This document shows positions 7,745 to 16,306 of a stretch of 49,034 bases of DNA, in pieces (position 1 is the first letter of the stretch; each line of letters begins with the position of its first letter). A program made the translations under genes and the position numbers. Source of the DNA: an uncultured Ruminococcus sp. (GTDB lineage: Bacteria > Bacillota > Clostridia > Oscillospirales > Acutalibacteraceae). The notes below the pieces were generated by a model, which was given only the letters and a program-made list of their open reading frames with translations, had not been told where the DNA came from and made no database searches. The DNA lies in NCBI GenBank assembly GCA_902774325.1, contig CACYIC010000006.1:1-49034 (forward strand), in the 5' to 3' direction.

Positions 7745-7891
7745 AAAAAGAGAAAAGATCTCGTGGGATAAAAAGCCGCTGCCGCCGCCTGTCCTGCCTC
7801 GGGTGCGCTTAGATGTACGCGCGGCTTTTGGTTCTAACTATTTCAATAATATATCAATAGCGGAATGCCGTGTATCAGTACAAATTTACCC

Positions 7892-7920
7892 TTGTATTTC
7901 GGCGGGAAATTCTGTATAAT
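7892..7920 (+). promoter_or_regulatory. Promoter of the charged membrane protein / pyr operon
   Basis: TTGTAT (7892-7897) and a perfect TATAAT (7915-7920) with a 17-base spacer, about 59 bases before the chosen start codon. No promoter is obvious between this gene and pyrC, so it probably drives the whole group. Confidence 0.75.
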
Positions 7921-7978
7921 ATATAACGTATGCAAAAATCGGCTGTTGCCCGAAATATCAAGGTATGGGGGAATGAAA

Positions 7979-10204
7979 ATGTATAAAAATGCAGCAAAAC
8001 GTCTTGCGTCGCTGATGGCTGCCGTATTCATGGCGCTTTCGTGCGTCCTTTCGGTCAGCGCGGCGGGTCAGAATTATTATCTGCCCGAGATCAACGACAT
8101 GAAGATCACCTTGCCCGACGGCGTGATCGCCGTAAAGCGCGGCGCGAGCGCCAACGACAGGTATTTTTCGCTCTTCGGAATAGACTGCGGGGAGCTCATG
8201 AGGCAGTTTGAGGCGGGAGATATCTATCTTCAGGGAATGGACAGCGCCGCATCGACCATCGTCACCGTTTCAATGACGGCTGACGAGGCTACCAAATCAA
8301 TCGGAAACTACAACCTTTTGCAGTCGAGGGAGCTTGGCGAGTTTGCCAGAGCCTTCATGCAGGAGGATACATATACAGCCTGTACCGTGGGCGAGGCGGG
8401 CAAGCCGATCACCTGGCTTTATTTCAACGCCAAGGCGGAATCCGCGGGCAGACGAGTGAATATCTATCAGGGCGTTACGGTTTATGACGGAAAAAATATA
8501 AACGTGACTTTGCAGCGCAACGGAACCAGCGTAACAGCGGCGGATTACGAGGCGTTCAACGAGATGATCAACTCCGTATCCTTCGGACAGACCGACGTCA
8601 TGGCGACGCTCATGCCCTTCATCCTTCTGGGAGCGCTGGTGCTGCTGGCGATCGTGATCATTATTTTGATAATCGTGATAGTCAAGAGGGCGAGATCGCG
8701 CAGGAAAAAGAACGATAACGACAAGATCCTCCGAGAGCTGGCGGGCAAGTATTCGACCGGAAGAAAAACGTCCGAGTCGAGGAGCGCCTATTCCGACGAC
8801 CTCTATTATGACGACAGCTCCGACGATCTCGAGGCGACCCACGAGTTCAGGGCGGCTCCCGCGAAGGAGCCCGAAAAGCCCTATACCGCCGAGACCACGG
8901 AGACCGTCGCGGACGACGATTATTTCGGCGATGTCTACGAGGGCGGACGCTCCTACTCGGACGCCGATATAGACGCGCTTCTCGGCGACGACGATCATAC
9001 GGAGGGACCGCAGGATTTTCCGCAAGCTCTTCCCGACCCCGTGGAAGAGCAAGAGGTAAAGGACGTCATTATCGCTGAGGATGAAAGTATTTCCGAATTT
9101 TTTGACGACGGGGAGGAAGTACCTTCTGATCAGGAAGAGGAAGAGCTGACTGACGGCGGCGAGGTGATCGCGTCGGAGGAGGCTCGTCCCGAGGATGCTT
9201 TTGAGGAAGAAGCGGAAGAAAAGGAAGAAGAAGGCTCCGAGGAGGTCTCCGGGGAAGAAGCCGCAGAAGAAGCGGAAGAAGAACCCGCAGAAGAAGCGGA
9301 CATATCGGCGGAAGCTCCCGACTCCGAAGTGCTCATAGCCGAGGAGGTAGAGCTGGTTGAGACGGCAGCGGATGAGAGCGAGCCTCAGGGCGAGGTCATG
9401 CCGATCCGAAAGGCGCCCGAGGCTGAGGATATCCCCGAGGCTAAAATAACTCCCGCGCCTCCCGTTCCCCCTCAGCCCGAGGAGGAAGAGGAGGAAGCGC
9501 CCTCGGCTCCCGCCGAAAGGAGCTCCGCGCCGGAAGAGGAGGAGCCCGAGCCTACCGACGAGGACGAGTACTTCAACGACGAGGTGCTGGTGCGCGAGGA
9601 GGTCCGCAAGAATAAATTCAAGGACAGCGACGACTTCTTTGACGAGGCGCCCAAGAAGGTAATGGGCGTTATCAGCAGCAAGGAGATAGCCGAGGCGGAG
9701 GAGTACGACGTAATAGGCGAGGTCGAGAAGAAGGTAAGCGAGGTCGAGCGCGAGACTCCCTCGGCGGGCGAAAAGGTTCTGGGCGCGTTCAGGCGTATCG
9801 GCGGAGGACTGAAAAACTTCGGAGTCCACTGCGGCTATTTTGCCACAAACGTCCGTCGCGAGATAAAGCGCAGCCGAGCTAAAAAGAAGCGCCAAAAGGC
9901 GGAGGAGGAGCGCCGCAGACGCGCCCGCGAGCGCGCCGAAAGACAGCGCGCTCAGCGCGACAGCGGAGGACTTGTTCAGGTTCACAGCAGAGGTCAGCGC
10001 CCGCCGCAGAGCGGTTCCGCGAGGAACGAGGCTCAGCGCAAGGGCTCAGCCGCAGTAAGAAAGCCTTCCTCGGGCAGACCGAATCAGGGCAGACCGGCTC
10101 AGAAAAAGAAAACGGGCGGCAGACCCGTTCAGAGAAAGCCTTCGGGAAAGCGCCCGCCTCAGGGCAGACCTCAGAGCCGTCCATCGAACAAAAGGCGCGG
10201 CTGA
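7979..10204 (+). CDS. Large membrane protein with acidic cytoplasmic stalk and basic tail
   Basis: Unrecognised protein of about 741 residues. ATG at 7979 gives a seven-base gap to GGGGGA; an ATG two codons earlier is too close to it. Residues about 1-29 are a signal peptide (LMAAVFMALSCVLSVSA). About 190 extracellular residues follow. One membrane helix (PFILLGALVLLAIVIIILII) lies near residue 225 and a stop-transfer cluster KRARSRRKK follows. The inside part first holds roughly 350 residues very rich in Glu/Asp (runs such as EEAEEKEEEGSEEVSGEE), then a short DUF-like stretch with RRIGGGLKNFG, and ends with about 100 residues rich in Arg, Lys, Gln, Pro and Gly resembling nucleic-acid-binding or polyelectrolyte tails. 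It is 12 bases from pyrC. Composition suggests an intrinsically disordered cytoplasmic tail. Function unknown. Confidence 0.8.
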   Translation: MYKNAAKRLASLMAAVFMALSCVLSVSAAGQNYYLPEINDMKITLPDGVIAVKRGASANDRYFSLFGIDCGELMRQFEAGDIYLQGMDSAASTIVTVSMTADEATKSIGNYNLLQSRELGEFARAFMQEDTYTACTVGEAGKPITWLYFNAKAESAGRRVNIYQGVTVYDGKNINVTLQRNGTSVTAADYEAFNEMINSVSFGQTDVMATLMPFILLGALVLLAIVIIILIIVIVKRARSRRKKNDNDKILRELAGKYSTGRKTSESRSAYSDDLYYDDSSDDLEATHEFRAAPAKEPEKPYTAETTETVADDDYFGDVYEGGRSYSDADIDALLGDDDHTEGPQDFPQALPDPVEEQEVKDVIIAEDESISEFFDDGEEVPSDQEEEELTDGGEVIASEEARPEDAFEEEAEEKEEEGSEEVSGEEAAEEAEEEPAEEADISAEAPDSEVLIAEEVELVETAADESEPQGEVMPIRKAPEAEDIPEAKITPAPPVPPQPEEEEEEAPSAPAERSSAPEEEEPEPTDEDEYFNDEVLVREEVRKNKFKDSDDFFDEAPKKVMGVISSKEIAEAEEYDVIGEVEKKVSEVERETPSAGEKVLGAFRRIGGGLKNFGVHCGYFATNVRREIKRSRAKKKRQKAEEERRRRARERAERQRAQRDSGGLVQVHSRGQRPPQSGSARNEAQRKGSAAVRKPSSGRPNQGRPAQKKKTGGRPVQRKPSGKRPPQGRPQSRPSNKRRG

Positions 10205-10216
10205 TAGGGTGATAGA

Positions 10217-11500
10217 ATGAATTATGATGTTTTGATAAAGAACGCGCACCTGCTCTCGCCCGCCGACGGGCTTGACATGGTCGCGGATATTCTGATAAAC
10301 AAGGGCAAAATCGTCGCGACCGGCTCCGGCGTTCTCGAAGAGGGAGATACGGTCGGGGAGCTCATCGAAGCGCGCGGCCTCTTTGCCGTTCCCGGACTGG
10401 TCGATATGCACGTTCATCTGCGCGACCCGGGTCAGACAGCCAAGGAGGATATCCTCTCGGGCTGCCGCGCGGCGGCGGCGGGAGGCGTGACCTCCCTGCT
10501 TGCAATGCCTAATACCGTTCCTGCGGTCGACAGCCCCGAAACGGTGAGATATATTCTCGACAAGGCGAAGGACGCCGACGCGAGGGTTTATGTTGCCGCC
10601 GCGATAACAAAGGGACTCAAAAGCGGGGAGCCTACCGATCTGAGGGCTCTCAGGGAAGCGGGCGCGCTCGGACTTTCCGACGACGGCAGACCCGTCGAAA
10701 ACACAAAATTTCTCCGAGAGGCTATGAGGCTGGCGCCAAAGCTCGGCATGAGGGTAGCGGCTCACTGCGAGGACCTTTACCTCGCGGAAGGCGGCAAGCT
10801 CAACGAGGGCGCGGTATCCGAAGCGCTCGGAGTCAAGGGCATACCCGCGGCGGCGGAGGACTGCGGCACCGCGCGCGAGATCGCGCTGGCGGCAGCCGAG
10901 GGCGTTCCCGTTCATATCTGCCACGTCAGCACCAAGACCTCTGTCGCGCTGGTGCGCGACGCGAAACGCCGGGGAGTACAGGTCACCGCCGAAACAGCGC
11001 CGCACTATTTCTCGCTCACCGAGAGCAGGCTGCTCGCGCGGGACGCGGACTTCCGCATGAATCCGCCTCTGCGCACGGACGAGGACGTCAGGGCGGTGAT
11101 AAACGGTTTGCTCGACGGCACCATCGACGCGATAGCCACCGACCACGCGCCGCACACGCCGGAGGAAAAATCGAACTTCGAGAAGGCGCCCAACGGCTCG
11201 ATAGGTATGGAGACCTCTCTCGCGGTCGGGATCACCTTTCTGGTCAGAACGGGGCTGATGACGCTCTCGGAGCTGATCGAAAAAATGAGCGTCAATCCCG
11301 CAAGGATACTCGGCATAGACGCGGGCACTCTCAGAGTCGGAGCGCCTGCCGACGTGGTTCTGCTCGATCCCGCCGAGAGGTGGACGGTGGACGTGGGCAA
11401 GCTCCACGGCAAGAGCAAAAATACGCCCTTCAAGGGCATGAGGCTGACGGGCAGGGTCAGGAGGACGCTGCTCGGCGGCAAAACGGTATATACGGGCTGA
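10217..11500 (+). CDS. pyrC: Dihydroorotase
   Basis: Zinc amidohydrolase that cyclises N-carbamoyl-L-aspartate to dihydroorotate in de novo pyrimidine synthesis. At 427 residues it is the long class I type found in Gram-positives. The first metal site is DMHVHLRDPGQT at about residues 60-71. AAAAGGVTSLLAMPNT, AHCED and ICHVSTK supply further ligand histidines, and TDHAPHTPEEK near residue 305 carries the catalytic aspartate. The ribosome binding site is weak (AGGGTGATAG), which fits translational coupling to the gene ending 12 bases upstream. pyrF follows after one intervening gene. pyrB, pyrD and carAB are not in the window. Confidence 0.95.
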   Translation: MNYDVLIKNAHLLSPADGLDMVADILINKGKIVATGSGVLEEGDTVGELIEARGLFAVPGLVDMHVHLRDPGQTAKEDILSGCRAAAAGGVTSLLAMPNTVPAVDSPETVRYILDKAKDADARVYVAAAITKGLKSGEPTDLRALREAGALGLSDDGRPVENTKFLREAMRLAPKLGMRVAAHCEDLYLAEGGKLNEGAVSEALGVKGIPAAAEDCGTAREIALAAAEGVPVHICHVSTKTSVALVRDAKRRGVQVTAETAPHYFSLTESRLLARDADFRMNPPLRTDEDVRAVINGLLDGTIDAIATDHAPHTPEEKSNFEKAPNGSIGMETSLAVGITFLVRTGLMTLSELIEKMSVNPARILGIDAGTLRVGAPADVVLLDPAERWTVDVGKLHGKSKNTPFKGMRLTGRVRRTLLGGKTVYTG

Positions 11501-11501
11501 T

Positions 11502-11539
11502 ACCGGAAAAAGGCAGCTTGGCTGACGCTGCTTTCCGGT
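11502..11539 (+). other. Intercistronic hairpin between pyrC and the aldolase gene
   Basis: ACCGGAAA pairs with TTTCCGGT, with an inner GGCAGC/GCTGCT-like stem, but no run of T follows. It is more likely a processing or mRNA-stability element than a terminator. Confidence 0.55.
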
Positions 11540-11560
11540 TCTGAATACAGGAGTGATTTT

Positions 11561-12541
11561 ATGGCACAAAAGGGTAATCTGTTATCCGTCAGAAAGGATA
11601 TACGGGTGGTCGACGCGACCATCCGCGACGGCGGACTCTGCAACGATTTCCGCTTTTCGGACGACTTCGTGAGAGATCTCTACAAGGCGAACCTCAAGGC
11701 GGGAGTCGATTACATGGAATTCGGCTACAAGGCGTCAAAGGAGATCTTTGACGAGGACGACTTCGGCAAATGGAAATTCTGCAACGACGACGACATCCGC
11801 GATATCGTCGGGGAGGGCAGCCCCAAGATGAAGATAGCGGTGATGGCTGACGTCGGCAGGACGGATTTTGAAACCGATATCATACCCAAGAGCGAAAGCC
11901 CCATCGACATGGTGCGCATCGCGACATATATAAATACGATACCTGCGGCGGTCGAGATGATCGAATACTGCTCTAAGCTCGGCTACGAGACCACCATCAA
12001 CATCATGGCTGTTTCAAAGGCGCGTACCGAGGACCTGCACACCGCGCTCGAGATCCTCGGTCAGACCCCGGTATCCTGCTTTTATATCGTGGACAGCTAC
12101 GGCTCCCTCTATCCCGAGGAGGCGCGCCGCTACGCCGAGATGTACAGCGAGATCGCCGAGAAATACGGCAAGCTCACCGGCATCCACGCCCACAACAACC
12201 AGCAGCTCGCCTTCGCGAACACCATCGAGGCGATGGCTTACGGCGCGAGCTACCTCGACGCCACCGTTGACGGAATGGGCAGAGGCGCGGGCAACTGCTC
12301 TCTCGAGCTTTTGCTCGGCTTCCTCAAGAACCCGAAATACAAGGTCAATCCGATCATCAGGATGATCCAGCAGCATATCCCGCAGCTCCGCGCCGAGGGC
12401 GTTAAGTGGGGCTACGATATCCCGTACATGCTGACGGGTCAGTACAACACCCATCCGCGCCCCGCCATCCAGTTCGTTCAGGAGGGCAGGGAGGACTACT
12501 ACAAGTTCGCGAACGACCTTTATGATATAATCAACAGCTGA
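11561..12541 (+). CDS. DRE-TIM metallolyase (HMGL-like aldolase) of unknown substrate
   Basis: TIM-barrel metal-dependent aldolase/synthase of the HMG-CoA lyase-like superfamily, 326 residues. The catalytic N-terminal motif is DATIRDGG at residues 20-27. The metal ligand pair is GIHAHNNQ near residue 207 and the active-site loop DGMGRGAGNC near residue 239; all are intact. It resembles the catalytic domain of 4-hydroxy-2-oxovalerate aldolase, but no acetaldehyde dehydrogenase partner or regulatory domain is present. It lies between pyrC and pyrF, so it may have a pyrimidine-linked or unrelated role. ACAGGAG precedes the start. The chemistry class is secure; the substrate is not. Confidence 0.8.
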   Translation: MAQKGNLLSVRKDIRVVDATIRDGGLCNDFRFSDDFVRDLYKANLKAGVDYMEFGYKASKEIFDEDDFGKWKFCNDDDIRDIVGEGSPKMKIAVMADVGRTDFETDIIPKSESPIDMVRIATYINTIPAAVEMIEYCSKLGYETTINIMAVSKARTEDLHTALEILGQTPVSCFYIVDSYGSLYPEEARRYAEMYSEIAEKYGKLTGIHAHNNQQLAFANTIEAMAYGASYLDATVDGMGRGAGNCSLELLLGFLKNPKYKVNPIIRMIQQHIPQLRAEGVKWGYDIPYMLTGQYNTHPRPAIQFVQEGREDYYKFANDLYDIINS

Positions 12542-12568
12542 TAACGCCGATTTGAAAAGGAGGAAAAC

Positions 12569-13501
12569 ATGTCCTTTGACAGATTGATAAAGAAAATATA
12601 CGAAACCCAGAACCCCACGGTCGCGGGACTCGATCCCAAGCTCGATTACGTCCCCGCGTCAATCAAAAACGCCTGCTTTGAGAAGTACGGCAAAACACTT
12701 GAGGGCGCGGCGGCGGCTCTGCTTGAGTTCAACAAGGCGCTGATTGACAGCCTTTGCGACATCGTTCCTGCGGTCAAGCCGCAGGCGGCTTATTATGAGA
12801 TGTACGGCTGGCAGGGCGTGAAGGCGCTGAGCGACACGATCTCCTACGCGAAGGAGAAGGGGATGTTCGTTATCACCGACGGCAAGCGCAACGATATCGG
12901 CACCACGATGGAGGCTTACGCCGCCGCTCACCTCGGCTCGACGGAGGTCGCGGGCGAGCTGATCGACGCCTTCGGCGCGGACGCCCTCACCGTGAACGGC
13001 TACCTCGGAAGCGACGGTATCAAGCCGCTCGAAAAAATCTGCGCGGAGCGCGACAAGGGCATATTCGTGCTCGTTAAGACCTCAAATCCGAGCTCGGGCG
13101 AGCTTCAGGATCTCAGGCTCGAAAACGGCGCGAGGGTCTACGAGCAGATGGGCAGGATGTGCGAGAGCTGGGGAGGCAGTCTCATGGGAGAATACGGCTA
13201 TTCGGCGGTCGGCGCCGTCGTCGGAGCCACCTATCCCGAGCAGCTCGGGGAAATGCGCGAAAAGGCGCCCCACACCTTCTTCCTCGTGCCCGGCTACGGC
13301 GCTCAGGGCGGCGGAGCCGAGGACGCGAAGTTTGCCTTTGACGGCAACGGCTTGGGCGCGGTGATCAATTCCTCGCGCGGGATCATGTGCGCCTGGAAGA
13401 AGCAGGGGCTCACCGAGGAGGATTTTGCCGCTGCCGCGCGCACGGAAGCCTTGCGCATGAAAGAGGATATCTTGTCAACTATCGGTGAAATCAAGCTGTA
13501 A
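12569..13501 (+). CDS. pyrF: Orotidine 5'-phosphate decarboxylase (type 2)
   Basis: Last step of UMP synthesis: decarboxylation of OMP. At 310 residues it belongs to the longer type 2 subfamily. GLDPKLDYVP (residues 20-29) is the substrate-binding start. DGKRNDIGTTMEAYA near residue 105 contains the catalytic Lys-Asp array (D-x-K-x-x-D). VPGYGAQGGGAED and INSSRGIM near the C-terminus bind phosphate. AAAGGAGGAAAAC gives a very strong ribosome binding site. It lies 27 bases after the aldolase gene in the same orientation. I see no clear terminator after it. Confidence 0.95.
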   Translation: MSFDRLIKKIYETQNPTVAGLDPKLDYVPASIKNACFEKYGKTLEGAAAALLEFNKALIDSLCDIVPAVKPQAAYYEMYGWQGVKALSDTISYAKEKGMFVITDGKRNDIGTTMEAYAAAHLGSTEVAGELIDAFGADALTVNGYLGSDGIKPLEKICAERDKGIFVLVKTSNPSSGELQDLRLENGARVYEQMGRMCESWGGSLMGEYGYSAVGAVVGATYPEQLGEMREKAPHTFFLVPGYGAQGGGAEDAKFAFDGNGLGAVINSSRGIMCAWKKQGLTEEDFAAAARTEALRMKEDILSTIGEIKL

Positions 13502-13556
13502 TTTGTTTTTTGCGGCAAAAACCCGTTAATACTTTAACTGATCAACGCACTGAATA

Positions 13557-13585
13557 TTGACAAGCGGTTGCAAAGAGCGTATAAT
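13557..13585 (+). promoter_or_regulatory. Consensus promoter of serC
   Basis: TTGACA (13557-13562), a 17-base spacer and TATAAT (13580-13585), a full consensus match. It leaves an untranslated leader of about 120 bases before serC. The leader contains an AGGGC/GCCCT stem-loop near 13598-13630, but I see no T-box or other known riboswitch signature. Confidence 0.85.
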
Positions 13586-13714
13586 GCTACTGTAAAATAG
13601 GGCAGTTTGTTGAAAAACGGGCAGCCCTTTAGCCGTGCCGCTTCTTTTCGGCGAATCGTCCGCGAGTCGCGTAAGATCCGGCGCTACAACACATAGAAAA
13701 GGGAGTTTTTAGAC

Positions 13715-14800
13715 ATGGCAAGAGTTTACAATTTTTCCGCAGGTCCTTCCATGCTGCCCGAGGCAGTACTCAAGAAGGCGGCTGAGCAGATGCTCGATTA
13801 CGAGGGCACAGGTCAGAGCGTACTGGAAATGTCGCACCGCAGCAAGGCGTTTGACAAGATCATCAAGGACGCCGAGGCTCTGCTCAGAGAGGTAATGAAC
13901 ATTCCCGACAACTACAAGGTAATGTTCCTTCAGGGAGGCGGCTCCACCCAGTTCGCGATGGTGGCGCTCAACCTGATGAATAAGAACAAGAAGGCTGATT
14001 ACATTGTGACCGGTCAGTGGGCAAAGAAGGCTCTTCAGGAGGCTCAGCGCTACGGCGACGCTCAGGCGGTCGCTTCCTCCGCAGACAAGACCTTCACCTA
14101 TATCCCCAAGACAGACAGATCCATGTTCCGTGAGGACGCGGACTATGTTTATATCTGCATGAACAACACCATCTACGGCACTGTTTATCACGAGCTTCCC
14201 GATACGGGCGATATCCCGCTGGTCGCGGATATCTCCTCCTGCGTATGCTCCGAGCCTCTTGATATCTCAAAGTTCGGTCTGCTTTTCGCGGGCGCTCAGA
14301 AGAATATGTCCGGCGCGGGCGTGACCATCGTCATCGTTCGTGAGGATCTCCTCGGCAACGCCATGGATATCACACCCACCATGCTCAACTACAAGATCCA
14401 CGCGGACGCTCAGTCCCTCTACAATACACCGCCCTGCTATTCCATCTATATCGCGAAGCTCGTTCTCGAGTGGATCAAGAACGAGGTCGGCGGTCTTGAC
14501 AAGATGAAGGAGCTCAACGAGAAGAAGGCAAAGCTGCTCTACGATTTCCTCGACAGCTCCGAGTTGTTCAAGGGCACCGTTGTTCCCGAGGACCGTTCGC
14601 TCATGAACGTTCCCTTCGTGACCGGCGACGCCGACCTTGACGCCAAATTCGTCAAGGAGTCCACCGAGGCGGGTCTTGTAAACCTCAAGGGTCACCGCAC
14701 CGTGGGCGGCATGAGAGCTTCCATCTACAACGCCATGCCTTATGAGGGCGTTGTCGCGCTGGTAGACTTCATGAAGAAGTTCGAGGCTGAAAACAAATAA
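13715..14800 (+). CDS. serC: Phosphoserine aminotransferase
   Basis: PLP enzyme that transaminates 3-phosphohydroxypyruvate with glutamate to phosphoserine; second step of serine synthesis. The N-terminus YNFSAGPSMLPEAVL is characteristic. GGGSTQFAMVALNLM binds the cofactor phosphate and FAGAQKNMSGAG (about residue 195) holds the PLP lysine. The C-terminus HRTVGGMRASIYNAMP is typical of SerC. 361 residues is the normal length. AAAGGGAG precedes the start. serA follows 62 bases downstream, a common pairing; serB is not seen. Confidence 0.97.
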   Translation: MARVYNFSAGPSMLPEAVLKKAAEQMLDYEGTGQSVLEMSHRSKAFDKIIKDAEALLREVMNIPDNYKVMFLQGGGSTQFAMVALNLMNKNKKADYIVTGQWAKKALQEAQRYGDAQAVASSADKTFTYIPKTDRSMFREDADYVYICMNNTIYGTVYHELPDTGDIPLVADISSCVCSEPLDISKFGLLFAGAQKNMSGAGVTIVIVREDLLGNAMDITPTMLNYKIHADAQSLYNTPPCYSIYIAKLVLEWIKNEVGGLDKMKELNEKKAKLLYDFLDSSELFKGTVVPEDRSLMNVPFVTGDADLDAKFVKESTEAGLVNLKGHRTVGGMRASIYNAMPYEGVVALVDFMKKFEAENK

Positions 14801-14814
14801 ATAATACTAATAAA

Positions 14815-14834
14815 GGGCGGATTAACCTCCGCCC
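14815..14834 (+). other. Hairpin between serC and serA
   Basis: Perfect 7-bp stem GGGCGGA/TCCGCCC with a six-base loop and no T tract. It may stabilise serC mRNA or attenuate read-through into serA. Confidence 0.5.
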
Positions 14835-14862
14835 GAACTCTGTTAAAAAAGGATTGATGATC

Positions 14863-15996
14863 ATGTACAAGGTTCTCACATTAAATAAGATCGCCAAGGT
14901 CGGCACAAGCCGTCTGGGCGACAACTATACCTGCGGCGACGACGTACAGAACCCCGACGCGGTTCTCGTAAGATCCGCCGCCATGCACGACATGGAATTT
15001 GCCGACAACCTCCTCGCCATCGCGAGAGCGGGCGCGGGCACGAACAATATCCCCAAGGACAGATGCACCGAGCAGGGCATCTGCGTATTCAACACCCCCG
15101 GCGCTAACGCTAACGCCGTCAAGGAGCTCGTTATCACAGGTCTGTTCCTCGCCTCCAGAAAGGTAGTCGAGGGCATCGAGTGGGCAAAGACCCTCAAGGG
15201 CACGGGCGACGAGATGGGCAAGAAGGTCGAAAAGGGCAAGAGCCAGTTCGTAGGCCCCGAGATCATGGGCAAGACCCTCGGTGTAGTGGGCTTGGGCGCA
15301 ATCGGAATCCTCGTAGCCAACGCCGCCGACGCTCTCGGAATGAACGTCATCGGCTTCGATCCCTTCCTCTCCGAGGCAAACAAGGCGAAGCTCAATCCCA
15401 ATGTTAAAATCATGGGCAGCAACGAGGAGGTAATGGTCAACTGCGATTATCTCTCGATCCACGTTCCGCTCCTTCCCGATACCAAGGACATGGTAGACGC
15501 CGAAATGATCGCCAAGATGAAGGACGGCGTGCGCATCCTCAACTACAGCCGCGACGGTCTTGTTAATACCGAGGCGCTGCTCGACGCTCTCAAGAGCGGC
15601 AAGGTCGCCAAGTACGTTACCGACTTCGGCAACGACACCATCCTCGGCGAGGAAAACGTTATCGTTATCCCGCACCTCGGCGCTTCCACTCCCGAGAGCG
15701 AGGACAACTGCGCTGTTATGGCTTGCAATCAGATCAAGGATTATATCGAGAACGGCAATATCGTCAATTCCGTAAATCTTCCCGCGCTCTCGCTTCCCAG
15801 AAACGGCAGCAGAGTCACGGTCATCCACAAGGCTGACGTTAACGTTGTCGAGGCGGCTGAAATCACCGGCATGACCGCAATGGCGACAAAGGCTCGCGGC
15901 GATTACGCCTACACCATCATCGACGGCGCGGCTCAGGCTGAGGCTGACAAGCTCGCGGCGCTCGACGGCGTTGTTAAGGTAAGAGTGATCGGCTAA
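14863..15996 (+). CDS. serA: D-3-phosphoglycerate dehydrogenase
   Basis: NAD-dependent oxidation of 3-phosphoglycerate, the committed step of serine synthesis. The start is the ATG at 14863 (MYKVLTLNKIAK), nine bases after AAAAAAGGA. In-frame TTG and ATG two to three codons earlier are too close to that site. The NAD fold is marked by GVVGLGAIG (about residue 143) and FDPFLS. The catalytic histidine is in IVIPHLGASTPESE. The last ~60 residues (from SRVTVIHKAD) look like a short ACT domain, so serine feedback is possible but not shown. 377 residues fits the short-type enzyme. Confidence 0.94.
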   Translation: MYKVLTLNKIAKVGTSRLGDNYTCGDDVQNPDAVLVRSAAMHDMEFADNLLAIARAGAGTNNIPKDRCTEQGICVFNTPGANANAVKELVITGLFLASRKVVEGIEWAKTLKGTGDEMGKKVEKGKSQFVGPEIMGKTLGVVGLGAIGILVANAADALGMNVIGFDPFLSEANKAKLNPNVKIMGSNEEVMVNCDYLSIHVPLLPDTKDMVDAEMIAKMKDGVRILNYSRDGLVNTEALLDALKSGKVAKYVTDFGNDTILGEENVIVIPHLGASTPESEDNCAVMACNQIKDYIENGNIVNSVNLPALSLPRNGSRVTVIHKADVNVVEAAEITGMTAMATKARGDYAYTIIDGAAQAEADKLAALDGVVKVRVIG

Positions 15997-16048
15997 CTCA
16001 CAGCGATCGGATATTTCAAGAGCGATTGGATAAAAAAACGATATCCTT

Positions 16049-16088
16049 CGGGCGGAAGGGCTTTCAAAGCTTCTCCGCCCGGTTTTTT
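16049..16088 (+). terminator. Terminator after serA
   Basis: CGGGCGGAAG pairs with CTTCTCCGCCCG and is followed by GTTTTTTG. It ends the serC-serA transcript. Confidence 0.88.
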
Positions 16089-16102
16089 GTATGGGTGGAT
16101 CA

Positions 16103-16146
16103 AAAAAACGGAGTCCGATTCGTTGTGAGTCGGACTCCGTTTTTCT
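16103..16146. terminator. Second, bidirectional terminator
   Basis: A long stem, AAAACGGAGTCCGA with TCGGACTCCGTTTT, and a loop of about ten bases. A runs on one side and T runs on the other let it work on both strands. It faces the minus-strand LRR gene. The rest of 16147-16306 holds a 9-bp palindrome (CCAAAGGCG/CGCCTTTGG, 16248-16272) and a GCGGGCG/CGCCCGC stem (about 16276-16293) but no gene. Confidence 0.8.
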
Positions 16147-16306
16147 TCCGGATTTTTTAAACCGCTTAACGCAACAGCCTTGTTTTTATCGTTTGGCAGT
16201 ATTTTTGACCCGCCGCTGCTGAAACCTGTTGCTAATATGTAAGTTTTCCAAAGGCGGATGAAGCGCCTTTGGCGCGCGGGCGAGAGCGCCCGCCGGCGAT
16301 TTTTTA

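Noticed and set aside
8297-9985. Long minus-strand open frame opposite the charged membrane protein
   Set aside because: It is a shadow of the acidic repeat codons; low-complexity Leu/Arg text, no ribosome binding site, and the plus-strand gene has signal peptide, promoter and operon context.
13586-13714. T-box or serine riboswitch in the serC leader
   Set aside because: No T-box sequence (TGGNACCGCG type) and no clear terminator/antiterminator pair; only one modest stem-loop.
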